Under the pieces are notes generated by a model. That model was given only the letters and a program-made list of their open reading frames with translations, had not been told where the DNA came from and did no database searches. Position numbers and translations under genes: made by a program. Source: JAVJSD01 sp040219575 (GTDB taxonomy: Bacteria; Planctomycetota; Planctomycetia; Pirellulales; Pirellulaceae). From it: 64,000 nucleotides of DNA. The stretch covers positions 1-64,000 of the forward strand of contig JAVJSD010000119.1 of the NCBI GenBank assembly GCA_040219575.1. Reading direction: 5' to 3'. This document shows, piece after piece, positions 33,948-42,525 of this stretch (position 1 is the first letter of the stretch; every line of letters starts with the position of its first letter).

Positions 33948-35306
33948 ATGCTCACCATCTCGCGACAGAACCACGCCACCAAGTGCAACGGCGCTACCCG
34001 ACGCGACTTCCTGCAGGTGGGCACGTTCGGTCTGGGCGGACTGGCCCTGGGCGATCTGCTGCGGGCCCAGGCTTCGGCCGCCAGCGCCCCTGCCGCTTCT
34101 TCGGCATTGCGGAACAACAAGTCGGTGATTCTGTTCTGGCTCGACGGCGGACCGACGCACTTTGAAACCTACGATCCCAAGCCCGAAGCGCCGGCCGAGT
34201 ACCGCGGTCCCTTCGGCACGATCGAGACCAGCGCCTCGGGCATTCGGCTGAGCGAGATGCTGGTCGAGCAGGCCAAGGTGATGGACAAGGTCTCGGTGCT
34301 CCGCAGCGTGCACCACAACAACGGCGATCACTTCGCCGCTGCGCACTGGATGCTGACCGGCTACCACGGCAGCAACGCCGCCGCCCGTGATCCGAAGTTC
34401 CCCGGCGTGGGGGCGATCGTGAACCGCCTGGCCGGCGCCAATCAGCCCAACGTGCCGGCCTACGTGTCGGTCCCCTACTCGCGCACGGTGGGCATCAAAC
34501 CCGGCTACAACAGCGCGACGTGGCTCGGCGCGCAGTACAACCCGTTCGAAGTCGATAGCGACCCGAGTCGCGACAACTTCGAGGTCAAGAACATCAACAT
34601 GCCGGGCGACATGACGGTCGAGCGGATCGACCATCGCCGCAACCTGCTGAGCAGCCTCGACCGCATCCGCCGCGACATCGACAAGCGCGGCCTGATGGAG
34701 GGCATCGACGAGTTCAACGCCGAGGCGATCGAAATGGTCACCGGCGACGCCGCGCGTGAGGCGTTCGACATCGCCGCCGAATCCGACGCCATGCGCGACC
34801 GCTACGGCCGCAACACGCACGGGCAAAGCGCCCTGCTGGCGCGGCGGTTGGTCGAGTCGGGCGTGAAGTTCGTGACCGTCCACAACGGCGGTTGGGACAT
34901 GCACTCCACGATCGATACGTCGATCAAACGCCGCATGCCGGAGACCGATCGCGCGATCGGCGTGTTGATTCAGGATCTGGCCGAGCGCGGCATGCTCGAC
35001 GACGTGATGGTTTGCGTGATGGGCGAGTTCGGCCGCACGCCGCGGGTGAACGCCAACGCCGGCCGCGACCACTGGGGCAACGTGATGTCGGTGCTGTTGG
35101 GCGGCGGCGGACTGCGCGGCGGACAGGCCGTCGGCTCGTCGAACGACAAGGGCGAGCATCCGGTCGATACGCCGCTGATGCCGGCCGACGTGCTGGCCAC
35201 CATCTACCGTGTGCTGGGCATCGACCTGGAGGCGAAGTTCCTCAACCACGCCGGCCGGCCGACCGGCATCAACAACTACGGCCAGCCGATCGAAGCGCTG
35301 CTGTAG
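33948..35306 (+). CDS. DUF1501 (sulfatase-fold) Tat-exported protein
   Basis: 452 residues. Tat-type signal ATRRDFLQVGTFGLGGLALG (residues 17-36). DUF1501 signatures: SVILFWLDGGPTHFETYDPK, the GIRLSEMLVEQAKVMDKV segment, VMGEFGRTPRVNANAGRDHW and the C-terminal HAGRPTGINNYGQPIEALL. These proteins have an alkaline-phosphatase-like fold and are hugely expanded in planctomycetes, often beside DUF1549/DUF1553 proteins (not seen here). Function unknown. Excellent ribosome-binding site (AGAAGGAG) 9 nt before the ATG. Confidence 0.93.
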   Translation: MLTISRQNHATKCNGATRRDFLQVGTFGLGGLALGDLLRAQASAASAPAASSALRNNKSVILFWLDGGPTHFETYDPKPEAPAEYRGPFGTIETSASGIRLSEMLVEQAKVMDKVSVLRSVHHNNGDHFAAAHWMLTGYHGSNAAARDPKFPGVGAIVNRLAGANQPNVPAYVSVPYSRTVGIKPGYNSATWLGAQYNPFEVDSDPSRDNFEVKNINMPGDMTVERIDHRRNLLSSLDRIRRDIDKRGLMEGIDEFNAEAIEMVTGDAAREAFDIAAESDAMRDRYGRNTHGQSALLARRLVESGVKFVTVHNGGWDMHSTIDTSIKRRMPETDRAIGVLIQDLAERGMLDDVMVCVMGEFGRTPRVNANAGRDHWGNVMSVLLGGGGLRGGQAVGSSNDKGEHPVDTPLMPADVLATIYRVLGIDLEAKFLNHAGRPTGINNYGQPIEALL

Positions 35307-35352
35307 AACGTCGCGCCGCGCGCGTTGTTCACGGCGAGCCGGAGCGCGTTGT

Positions 35353-36789
35353 TCACGGCGAGTGCGTCGGCTCTTCGTCGTGGGCCAGTTGCTCCAGCGA
35401 CTGCTCGATGGTGGGCGCCGTCTCCATCTTGGCCAGCGCTTGCAGGTCGCCCTCGCGGGCGGCGTACAGCGAGGGCATGCGGAAGCCGGCGCTGCGGCCC
35501 CGGGCGAAGACAAACACAAAGGTGGTCACGCCGGCGGCGATCAGCAGCGCGGCGACGACGGCCAGCGAGGCCAGGATCACCGGCGAGAGTCCGCCCGGCT
35601 CCGACGACGCCTGCACCGGGCGAAGCCAACGCGCGGTCTTGGCCAACACCAGCGGCGCCGTGCGTGGTCCGTCCTGGGCGGGATAGGCCCAGCGTTTGAA
35701 GAAGAAGCCGGTGATCTCGACCTCTTCGTCGAGCGGTTGCTGGTCGGCGTAGGCTTGCGGCCCCAGTTCGGGAAAGCCCTCGGGCACGTCGAGCGCGTAA
35801 ACGACGATCGGCGAGGCGGGGCCGCCGTCGGTGCGAATCCAGAACACCTGGTAGGCGTCGACGCCGAAATCGTTCTTCGGCGCGGGGACGCGGTAGGCCT
35901 GCCGGACACGCCCGTGGATCGTGACCAGCTTGCCGCGGTACTCGTCCGACTGGCGGAACAACTGCAGGTAGCCGACTTCGCCGAGCGAATCGTCTTCGAG
36001 CTTCGTCTCCGGCGAATCGCGGAGCAGTTCCAGCATCCGAAACCAGGCGTCGCGCTCGACGGCCTGATAGGGCGCGTCGTCCTCGACCATCGCCAGCGCC
36101 AGGCGGTCGAGCAGGCGCTGGAAGCGATCGATCCGCGCGTGTTCGTCCGGCGAGAGTTCGCGATCCTCGAGCGCCGCCACCAGGGCCGGATTCAAGGCGT
36201 CGGTCCAATCGGAATCCAACACGTCGAGCTGCTGCGTCCAGGCCTCGCGCTGCGATGGCGGAAGGTCGGCCAACGACGCCCGGGCCTTTTCGAGATACGC
36301 TTGCCAGCCCTGGTCGAAGCGATTGACCAACAGCAGCCAGTCGGCCCGATCGTCGAGCGACATCGGCTCGCCAAGCCGCAGATGGCGCAGCCCGCGGTTG
36401 AGCAGATCGCGCTGCTGGCGGGTGAGGCTCAGGAGCAGATCGTTCCAGGCGTCCTTGCGGGCCAGGTAGAGGGCGTCGCGCGGCTCGTCGGCGGTGAGGT
36501 TTGCGACCGCCACGACGGCGCTTTTCGACGGCGAATCGTCGGCGATCAGGCCGTCGGCCGGAAGGCGCGTGTCGGGTTCGCCCTGTTCGCCCCCCTCGCC
36601 GGCGGCCGGCTGTTTGAAGCCCATCCAGGCGTAGTTCGCGGGGTCGGCCGCGATGGGAATGGCCACGACCACGCCCATCAGCAGTCCCACCAGCACCAGC
36701 AGACGCATCTGCGTGCGGCGGGCGAAGTAGTTGGGGGGTGGGCGGAGTTGCTTCTTGCGACGCCCGGATTCTCGTTGGTATTTGGGCAT
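35353..36789 (-). CDS. Bitopic membrane protein with OB-like module
   Basis: 478 residues. One N-terminal membrane helix (QMRLLVLVGLLMGVVVAIPI, residues about 27-46) and a C-terminal one (LSPVILASLAVVAALLIAAG). Between them lies an alpha-helical part and an OB-like module (EYRGKLVTIHGRVRQAYRVP, ending DEEVEITGFFFKRWAYPAQD). The module recurs twice in the protein at 60394 (SQRGRVIDLTGHAQQM and FFKVWAV). No enzymatic motif seen. It is divergent from the vWA gene across a BIME; unrelated genes flank it, so the role is unknown. Confidence 0.75.
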   Translation of the reverse strand: MPKYQRESGRRKKQLRPPPNYFARRTQMRLLVLVGLLMGVVVAIPIAADPANYAWMGFKQPAAGEGGEQGEPDTRLPADGLIADDSPSKSAVVAVANLTADEPRDALYLARKDAWNDLLLSLTRQQRDLLNRGLRHLRLGEPMSLDDRADWLLLVNRFDQGWQAYLEKARASLADLPPSQREAWTQQLDVLDSDWTDALNPALVAALEDRELSPDEHARIDRFQRLLDRLALAMVEDDAPYQAVERDAWFRMLELLRDSPETKLEDDSLGEVGYLQLFRQSDEYRGKLVTIHGRVRQAYRVPAPKNDFGVDAYQVFWIRTDGGPASPIVVYALDVPEGFPELGPQAYADQQPLDEEVEITGFFFKRWAYPAQDGPRTAPLVLAKTARWLRPVQASSEPGGLSPVILASLAVVAALLIAAGVTTFVFVFARGRSAGFRMPSLYAAREGDLQALAKMETAPTIEQSLEQLAHDEEPTHSP

Positions 36790-37022
36790 GGTGTTCAGTA
36801 CATTGGTGCGTCGAGGCCCCCCGGCCGTCGCGGGGGCCAAATTCGCTATTGTTAGTATAGGCGAACCCCATCCGACGCGTGGGTCCGCCGCTGTCAGGAA
36901 AAAATGTTTCTCTGGGGAAGAATCGTCCCCAGCTATCACGAAGTATTCCACGAAACCGTCTCGAACGAGGAAAAACCGCCTCGAACGAACGGACTAGCGC
37001 TTCGTTACGGCTTGATCTTCGA

Positions 37023-37122
37023 GTAGCTGAACTCGTGAGAGTTCAGCAGTTCGTGACGACGTCTGAGCTTCCAGAAGTCGAGTCGTTGTACCGAAGTCCC
37101 GAACTCTCACGAGTTCGGCTAC
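37023..37122. repeat. BIME: GTAG-CTGAACTC and GTAG-CCGAACTC hairpins
   Basis: Plus REP: GTAG 37023-37026, stem CTGAACTC, loop GTGA, GAGTTCAG. Minus REP: GTAG 37122-37119, stem CCGAACTC, loop GTGA. About 35 bp upstream and 50 bp between are also shared with the element at 42076, so the repeated unit is larger than the hairpins. It is in the 389-bp divergent region between the genes at 35353 and 37179; no promoter was recognised. Confidence 0.9.
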
Positions 37123-37178
37123 CCGAGAATCTCATCTCCCATCTCGTCCTTTCGTCTCCACTAGCTTGGAATCGCCTG

Positions 37179-38486
37179 ATGACAGCCGGCAAGCCGCAAC
37201 CTCGGCCTCCCGCAAGGCTGCGCACCGCGCAGCCGCTCGCCCGCACCGATTCGCCCGCGACGACCGCCGAAGCGAGCCCCCCCGCGGCCAAGGCGGCCAA
37301 AGTTCCCGCAGCGAAGGTTCCCGCGAAACCTCGCGCCGCAGCGCCGCCTCCGCCGCCCCGCCAGGATGCTGCGCGGGCCACGGCGACGCCGACCGCGGGA
37401 CCGCCCCCCGTCGCGGCGGCGAGCGCTCTCGCGGCAACCGCGAGCACGGTTCCCCTGGGCGACGAAGACGGCGCCGAGCCGCGGCGCGGCTACAGCTTCC
37501 TGCTGTTCCAGGCGACGCCCGCCTGGGCCGTGAGCATGGGCGTTCATTTCGTACTGCTGATCGCCCTGGCGCTATGGCCGCTGGCTCAAATGGTCGAGCA
37601 GTCGCGCGAGATCGTGCTGCTGCCCGACGACGCGCAAGAGGAGCCCGCCGTCTTCGAACCGATGAAGTTCGAAGTGCAGGACCTGGACGTTCAGGAGATC
37701 TCCACCGAGTCGTTCGCCTCCGGCGACATCGGCATGGCCAACCTGGGCAGCCCCGCCGAGTTTGTTCCCAGCACCTCCATGGTGGGCATGGCTTCGATGG
37801 AGAACGTGGGAGACGACATCGGCCTGCTGTTCGGCGAGGACGGCAAAGGCATGGCCGACGTCGGCGCGGGCTACGGCGGCGCGCAGTTCTTCGGCGTCAA
37901 AGCCGGGGGCCGCAAGTTTGTATTCATCGTCGACAGCTCCAAGAGCATGGGCGGCGGCAAGTTCGACGCCGCCCGTTATGAACTGACGCAGGCCGTGCGC
38001 CGGCTGAGCGAAGATCAGTTGTTCTACGTCATCTTCTTCGACTGGGACGCCAACCGTCTGCGGCTGGGCGAGTGGAATCAGCGCCTGGGGAGATGGTCGC
38101 CCAACGACGAACCCGAAGAGCGGGCCGTGCTGGCGAGCAACGAGAACAAGGCGCACGTCGAGCAGTGGATGGAGACGGTGGAGTTGGAATTGAAGACACT
38201 GGTGCTGGAGTCGTTCGAGCACGCCATGGAGATGTATCCCGACGCCATCTATGTGTTGACCGACGGCCGCTTCGGCGACACGAAGCGCGTGGAGAAGTAC
38301 CTGGCGGAGAACAACTACATCGTCGACGAATTCGGGAACAAGCAGCCCAAGGTGATCATCCACACCGTCGGCTTCTACAATCGCGACGGCGAGGCGGTGT
38401 TGGAAAAGATGGCCAAGGACTACGGCGGCACCTATCGCTTTGTGCCCGACCCTCGGGAAAAGCCCGGCATGAAGAAGAAAAAATAG
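37179..38486 (+). CDS. Membrane-anchored von Willebrand factor A domain protein
   Basis: 435 residues. A 95-residue Pro/Ala-rich basic N-terminus is followed by one membrane helix (WAVSMGVHFVLLIALALWPL, residues about 115-134). After an acidic region comes the vWA domain from about residue 240: metal-dependent adhesion site DSSKS in FIVDSSKSMGGGK, a Thr/Asp site further on, and AIYVLTDGRFGDTK. The C-terminus is Lys-rich. Likely an adhesin-like or assembly scaffold on the cell surface or in the periplasm. Weak SD (CTTGGA) before ATG 37179. Confidence 0.82.
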   Translation: MTAGKPQPRPPARLRTAQPLARTDSPATTAEASPPAAKAAKVPAAKVPAKPRAAAPPPPPRQDAARATATPTAGPPPVAAASALAATASTVPLGDEDGAEPRRGYSFLLFQATPAWAVSMGVHFVLLIALALWPLAQMVEQSREIVLLPDDAQEEPAVFEPMKFEVQDLDVQEISTESFASGDIGMANLGSPAEFVPSTSMVGMASMENVGDDIGLLFGEDGKGMADVGAGYGGAQFFGVKAGGRKFVFIVDSSKSMGGGKFDAARYELTQAVRRLSEDQLFYVIFFDWDANRLRLGEWNQRLGRWSPNDEPEERAVLASNENKAHVEQWMETVELELKTLVLESFEHAMEMYPDAIYVLTDGRFGDTKRVEKYLAENNYIVDEFGNKQPKVIIHTVGFYNRDGEAVLEKMAKDYGGTYRFVPDPREKPGMKKKK

Positions 38487-38494
38487 TCGTCCGC

Positions 38495-38578
38495 GTGGCG
38501 CTGGCGGCTTGTCACGTGGCGTTGGTTGCTTGTGGGGTGGCACTGGTGGCTTGTGGGGTGGCACTGGTGGCTTGTCCA
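38495..38578 (+). repeat. 21-bp tandem repeat, 4 copies, with terminal hairpin
   Basis: Four degenerate units of GTGGCACTGGTGGCTTGTGG type right after the vWA stop. The last runs into the hairpin CACTGGTGG-CTTGT-CCACCAGTG (to 38584). The inverse motif appears in the array at 38743. Confidence 0.85.
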
Positions 38579-38742
38579 CCAGTGTTTGCAGCGGCGCAGC
38601 ACGCGGTCCGAGGCAACGGAGTCATTCAATCCCCGTGCCAGAGGCATCCTCCTTCCGGCCGAAGCAGAATACAAAACCGATCGCAGCCACTCCCGTGGTT
38701 GAATGATCGAGTTGCCTGCCTTGTGTTTCTACGCGGGCCCGA

Positions 38743-38843
38743 CACTGGTGGACAAGCCACCAGTGCCACCCAGTTGATTGCGACAAGCCACCAGTGTCAC
38801 TCAGTTGATTGCGACAAGCCACTCGTGTCACCCAGTTGCTTGC
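38743..38843. repeat. Inverted 31-bp tandem array (3 copies)
   Basis: Three 31-bp units beginning GACAAGCCACCAGTG (38751, 38782, 38813), preceded by CACTGGTG at 38743-38750, so that the first unit folds into a stem with it. They are inverted relative to the array at 38495, and the spacer between arrays (38585-38742) holds no gene. Together they fill the 486-bp gap between the vWA gene and the next gene. Confidence 0.85.
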
Positions 38844-38972
38844 GGAAAATGCTAGCAGCGCGAGGGCGAGGCTTCTCTTTACCCGCAACGGCCGGTGGCG
38901 TTACGATAGCGGGCTCGCTTCTTGCGCCCTCCGCCGGCGCCGCGCCGACGGAATACTCAGGAGTCTCTTGGC

Positions 38973-40058
38973 ATGATGGAATGTGCCCTGTTGTTGGCGA
39001 CGGCTTCGATGGGAGTCGACTACGGCTGGCAACGTACCGACAACGGTTCGCTGGAATACATCATTCAACTGGAGCCGGCGCTGTTGGAAGCGCTGGCCGC
39101 CGGCGAGCCGATCCTCAGCGAAGTGCATCCCGACGCGCAAGGCGTCACGCGGTTTCGGATTCTGGTTGGTTCCAAAACGCTGCCGCGCGAGCGGGTCGTG
39201 AAACCGACGGTGACGCCGCAGACGGTGAAGCCGCAGACTGGCGCGCCTTCCCCCGTGGGAGCGATGCCGAACGTCGACGGCGGCGAGCGCGTAACGACGG
39301 AGCCGGCGCCTCGCTCCGAGGCTTGGACGCGCTATGTGCCGTTGCCGGGGCCCGCGCCGTCGCAGGCGGATCCGCCGGTCGATCCCCGGGCTGTTCCCTC
39401 GCTGCCCGATATCGCCGCCACGCGTCCGGCGTTGCCCGCTTCCGCCCGCAATCGCGCCGACGAGCCGATCGAGCCGCCGGCGGTGGCGCCGAAGTTTGGC
39501 GGCCAATTCCTTCCGCCGGGGGAAGTGCCTCTGTCGCCGCCGTTGCGCGGTGCAGTCCCGGCGCCACGAGACGACCATGCCTTTCCACCCGTGACGGCTC
39601 CGCCAGGCGGCACGGTCGACCGTGTGAATCCGATTCGCGATCCCGATCGGTCCGGCGGCTTGTCGCCTGCCGCGCAGGCGTCGAATCCCGCCCAGCCAGG
39701 GGCGACGCAGTCGCGTCCCTCGTTGCTCGAACCGCCGCAACGATTCACGCCCCAACCAGCCCGCGACCCGAACGTGCAGCAGGCCGTTGGTCTTCAGCCG
39801 TCGTCGAAGGCCGCCGAGCCAGCGCCCGCCGGGGTGAGTGACGGAGCGCCCACGACGCAGACGGCCGACGCGCCGGCCGACAACGATGCCTCGAGCGAAC
39901 CGGAGCGTCCCTGGGCCACGCTGGTGGTGGGGGCGTTTCTATTGAGTCTCTCGATCGCCGTGAACGTCTATCTCGGCATGCTCGCGCGGGGCTTCTATCG
40001 GCGCTACCGCGACCTGGCGCATGAGATTCGCACCGCCCCCGCCGTCGACGGCATTTAA
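38973..40058 (+). CDS. Planctomycete Pro-rich membrane protein with N-terminal conserved domain
   Basis: 361 residues. N-terminal 70 residues (GVDYGWQRTDNGSLEYIIQL, EPALLEALAAGEPILSEVHP) are a motif I recognise as recurring in planctomycete hypothetical proteins. The middle (about 75-310) is Pro/Ala-rich and disordered, and residues about 320-342 are one membrane helix (ATLVVGAFLLSLSIAVNVYL) followed by a short basic tail. Function unknown. AGGAG 8 nt before the tandem ATGATG supports the start. Confidence 0.7.
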   Translation: MMECALLLATASMGVDYGWQRTDNGSLEYIIQLEPALLEALAAGEPILSEVHPDAQGVTRFRILVGSKTLPRERVVKPTVTPQTVKPQTGAPSPVGAMPNVDGGERVTTEPAPRSEAWTRYVPLPGPAPSQADPPVDPRAVPSLPDIAATRPALPASARNRADEPIEPPAVAPKFGGQFLPPGEVPLSPPLRGAVPAPRDDHAFPPVTAPPGGTVDRVNPIRDPDRSGGLSPAAQASNPAQPGATQSRPSLLEPPQRFTPQPARDPNVQQAVGLQPSSKAAEPAPAGVSDGAPTTQTADAPADNDASSEPERPWATLVVGAFLLSLSIAVNVYLGMLARGFYRRYRDLAHEIRTAPAVDGI

Positions 40059-40108
40059 CTCGCGACGTTGAACGAGTCCTGCGATGTCAAAGCCGGTCTT
40101 CCCGGCTC

Positions 40109-40192
40109 CCTTGCTGGCGCAACGGGCTCGCCGGATCCGCTCGAGCCCGTTGCGCCAGCAAGGGAGGGCTTCCGCCAGCAAGGGAGGGCTTC
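40109..40192. repeat. Palindrome family P, copy 5, with 20-bp tandem duplication
   Basis: Perfect 22-bp arms 40109-40130 and 40142-40163 (loop 11 nt). The end of the right arm and its flank are duplicated: the same 20-nt unit occupies 40153-40172 and 40173-40192. Confidence 0.9.
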
Positions 40193-40228
40193 GAAGTTGT
40201 GCCACTTCGGCAATCGATCCGGCGGCGA

Positions 40229-40999
40229 TCAGTTGCTGGCCACGCCGACGCTCTGCGGAACGTACTTCGATCGCCAGCCGTCCGAGGAGACCTGCACCGC
40301 CGAGTCGCCGGAGCCGGAGCTAGCGGCCGCTTGCGAGGATGCCGTCAAACGGGCCGGAGTCGGCGATGCGCTGAGCAAGGCGGGCGCCGCGTTGGCCTGG
40401 GAGAAACCGCGCACACCGACCGCTCCGGAGGTCGGGACGGTCCGCGGCAATTGCGTGATGTCGATCACCTGGCCCGTCGGAATGAACCGTTGCGGCTCGG
40501 CCGTGCTGGTGGCGTCGTTGATCCGCATGCCGCTCAGCGCCAGTCCGCCGGCGGATTTCGACGTGTCGCTCTCGCTGGAGGCGAAGGTCACCGGCGAATG
40601 GTAGCTGGCGGGCCGGTTGTCCGGCGTGGTCAAGTTTTCGCGCGAGATGCTGGCGCCCACCACCGGTAGTGAGACGCCCGTGGCCTGCGCGTGCGAAGCG
40701 GTGCTGTTCAAGGCGCCCGTGCCGACGGGCTCATCGCTCGCCGACCAGGTGCCGGCGGTCGACTGCTGCGCCAGGATGTTGGAGGTTCCCGCGGCGACGT
40801 CTTGCTGGCTTGCCGGTTCGGTCGTCAGCGACGACTGCGCGCCGGCCGGGTAGTAGGAGTCGGCCTTGCCATAGCTCCCGGTGGACGGCGGCGGCACGCG
40901 GGGAGATCCGCTGCCCGCGAACGGTTGCAACTGGGGCATGGGGGCATGACAGCCGGTCGCCACGAGGGCCAGCACGACTAACGGCAGAGACCTGAACAT
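40229..40999 (-). CDS. Lipoprotein, unknown function
   Basis: 256 residues. A lipobox is present: VLALVATGC with Cys about residue 17. The mature part is low-complexity and rich in Ser, Thr, Ala and Pro with no recognisable domain, probably a flexible surface or periplasmic protein. AAAGGAAT 6 nt before ATG 40999 supports this start (upstream in-frame ATGs at 41020 and 41029 would extend the signal). Function unknown. Confidence 0.7.
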   Translation of the reverse strand: MFRSLPLVVLALVATGCHAPMPQLQPFAGSGSPRVPPPSTGSYGKADSYYPAGAQSSLTTEPASQQDVAAGTSNILAQQSTAGTWSASDEPVGTGALNSTASHAQATGVSLPVVGASISRENLTTPDNRPASYHSPVTFASSESDTSKSAGGLALSGMRINDATSTAEPQRFIPTGQVIDITQLPRTVPTSGAVGVRGFSQANAAPALLSASPTPARLTASSQAAASSGSGDSAVQVSSDGWRSKYVPQSVGVASN

Positions 41000-41171
41000 C
41001 GGCAGATTCCTTTCCGCCATCGACACCACAACGAACCGCGCCGGGCGGCGTATTCGAACGAAAACCAGGACGAGACCGCGCGCAATGGCGCAGTGACTGG
41101 GCGGCGTACCTTAGCGAGATCGGCCGAACCGACCAAGATCGGTTTTTTCGCTCCAAGACTTGAGCGTCGTC

Positions 41172-41322
41172 TGGCAGGTTCTCAACCTGCCAAACACCAG
41201 CCCGAACGCGCAAGCGCGTAGGCGCGCAAGCGAGGGGGAGGTGCGTTCGACTCCACGATGGCGGAGACGTTTGTTTACGGGAAGCGGGTCCGAAGAGCTC
41301 CCTCGCTTACGCATTCGGGCTG
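41172..41322. repeat. Hairpin TGGCAGGTT and inverted CAGCCCGAA arms
   Basis: A 9-bp hairpin TGGCAGGTT-CTC-AACCTGCCA (41172-41192) is followed by 19-nt inverted arms at 41198-41216 and 41304-41322 matching at 17 positions (left starts CAGCCCGAACGC). It lies in the 391-bp gap between two minus-strand genes. Nothing else was seen there except AAGTGAGCCTGACCTC-type repeats at 41345-41385. Confidence 0.8.
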
Positions 41323-41390
41323 ATGTGGTCACAATTCAGCCCGACTCCAAGTGAGCCTGACCTCAAGTGAGCCTAACCTCAAGTGATCGA

Positions 41391-41831
41391 TCAGCGGGCT
41401 TCGCTGACGGTGAAGAACGGTTTGCTGATCACGCCCCGCTGCGCGGTTCGGGCCCGACGGTCGTCGCTGGCCTCGGTCGCTTCGCCGGTCTCGTCGCCTT
41501 CTTCCGCCTCCGGCTTGAAGTAGGGATTGACGATCTCTTCAGGTTGCGGCTGCGAGACTTGCAATTCGGCGGGCAACAGGAAGGGCGGCGTGGCGTAGGG
41601 GCTGAAGCCGTAAGGCCGGGGAATTGGGTAGCTGTAGTAAACCGGCGGGTGTTCGGCGAAGTAGGGAATGATGCGGCTGTTGGCGCCTCGATAGGATCCC
41701 CAGTTGCCATATCCGTAACCGAAAATCGCGGGGCTCTGGGCCGACGCGGCGCTGCTCGAAAGCAGGCAGATCCCAAACGCCGCCACGGCCAGCAGGGCGG
41801 GAGCCAGAAAGATGCGGGTGATCGACTTCAT
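41391..41831 (-). CDS. Small secreted Tyr/Pro-rich protein
   Basis: 146 residues with a signal peptide (residues 1-31, IFLAPALLAVAAFGICLLSSSAASA). The mature part is Tyr/Pro/Gly-rich (FGYGYGNWGSYRGANSRIIP, HPPVYYSYPIPRPYGF) then acidic. No domain recognised; a small surface or cell-wall protein is plausible. ATG 41831 is favoured by the sequence AGGAAC upstream; ATG 41846 is in frame. Confidence 0.65.
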   Translation of the reverse strand: MKSITRIFLAPALLAVAAFGICLLSSSAASAQSPAIFGYGYGNWGSYRGANSRIIPYFAEHPPVYYSYPIPRPYGFSPYATPPFLLPAELQVSQPQPEEIVNPYFKPEAEEGDETGEATEASDDRRARTAQRGVISKPFFTVSEAR

Positions 41832-42075
41832 CGCGGTGTTCCTCATGTTGTGTGTGCGGGTCGCCAATGACCCACCCCCGTCTGTTCCAGCCTATTCACG
41901 TCTGCTCGGCATCGCAAGTTTTGGCCCCCCGTCGTGGTGTTAACGCGCGGAAGCGCATCGTCGTCACGCCGTGGAAGTTGGCTCGAATGCTGTACAACCG
42001 CTGAACATGATCGCGAGCCGCGTGTGATCAGCGCAAATGAGTCCGCTAGTGCATTGTGACGGCTTGACCTTAGCA
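41832..42075. other. Intergenic region before the first BIME, no gene
   Basis: 244 bp upstream of the small Tyr-rich protein, presumably holding its promoter. No recognisable hexamers or open frame. Confidence 0.4.
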
Positions 42076-42148
42076 GTAGCTGAACTCGTGAGAGTTCAGC
42101 AGTTCGTGACGACGTCTGAACTTCCAGAAGTCTCACGACTTCTGCTAC
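42076..42148. repeat. BIME: GTAG-CTGAACTC and GTAG-CAGAAGTC hairpins
   Basis: Plus REP GTAG 42076-42079, stem CTGAACTC, loop GTGA. Minus REP GTAG 42148-42145, stem CAGAAGTC, loop GTGA. The upstream 30 bp and inner spacer match the element at 37023. Another BIME follows 58 bp later. Confidence 0.9.
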
Positions 42149-42205
42149 CCCCATTCTTAGCTGTCACGCTGCACTCGTGCTTTGTGACGTCTTTGGTTTT
42201 TTGCG

Positions 42206-42278
42206 GTAGCCGAACTCGTGAGAGTTCGGGAAATCGGTACAACGACTGCAGTTCGAGAAGTCTCACGACTTCTGCTAC
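42206..42278. repeat. BIME: GTAG-CCGAACTC and GTAG-CAGAAGTC hairpins
   Basis: Plus REP GTAG 42206-42209, stem CCGAACTC, loop GTGA, GAGTTCGG. Minus REP GTAG 42278-42275, stem CAGAAGTC, loop GTGA. The remaining 247 bp to prpE contain no gene; a TATAGT at 42373-42378 could be a -10 box without a good -35. Confidence 0.9.
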
Positions 42279-42525
42279 GCGAAATTCCAGGGATAACGCA
42301 GCGCCAATCGACAATCGGTTTCGCTCGCGAAGCGGCGCCTGCCGTCGATTCGTCCGCGAAGCGCTTCTCCGGTATAGTCTTTGCGTGTCGATCGTCGGTG
42401 CTGTGTTCGCTCGGGCGGCAATACAAATCGTGTCCGCAGTTGCACACCGCCGTGCGTTCCAGCGCGATGTTGGCTCGTCGCCAACGGCCCGCCAACCAGA
42501 ACCGTTCTTCCTTGAGTGAAAGCCG

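Noticed and set aside
38751..38843. Three 31-bp repeats resembling a small CRISPR array
   Set aside because: The repeats are contiguous with no unique spacers, and no cas gene is nearby.
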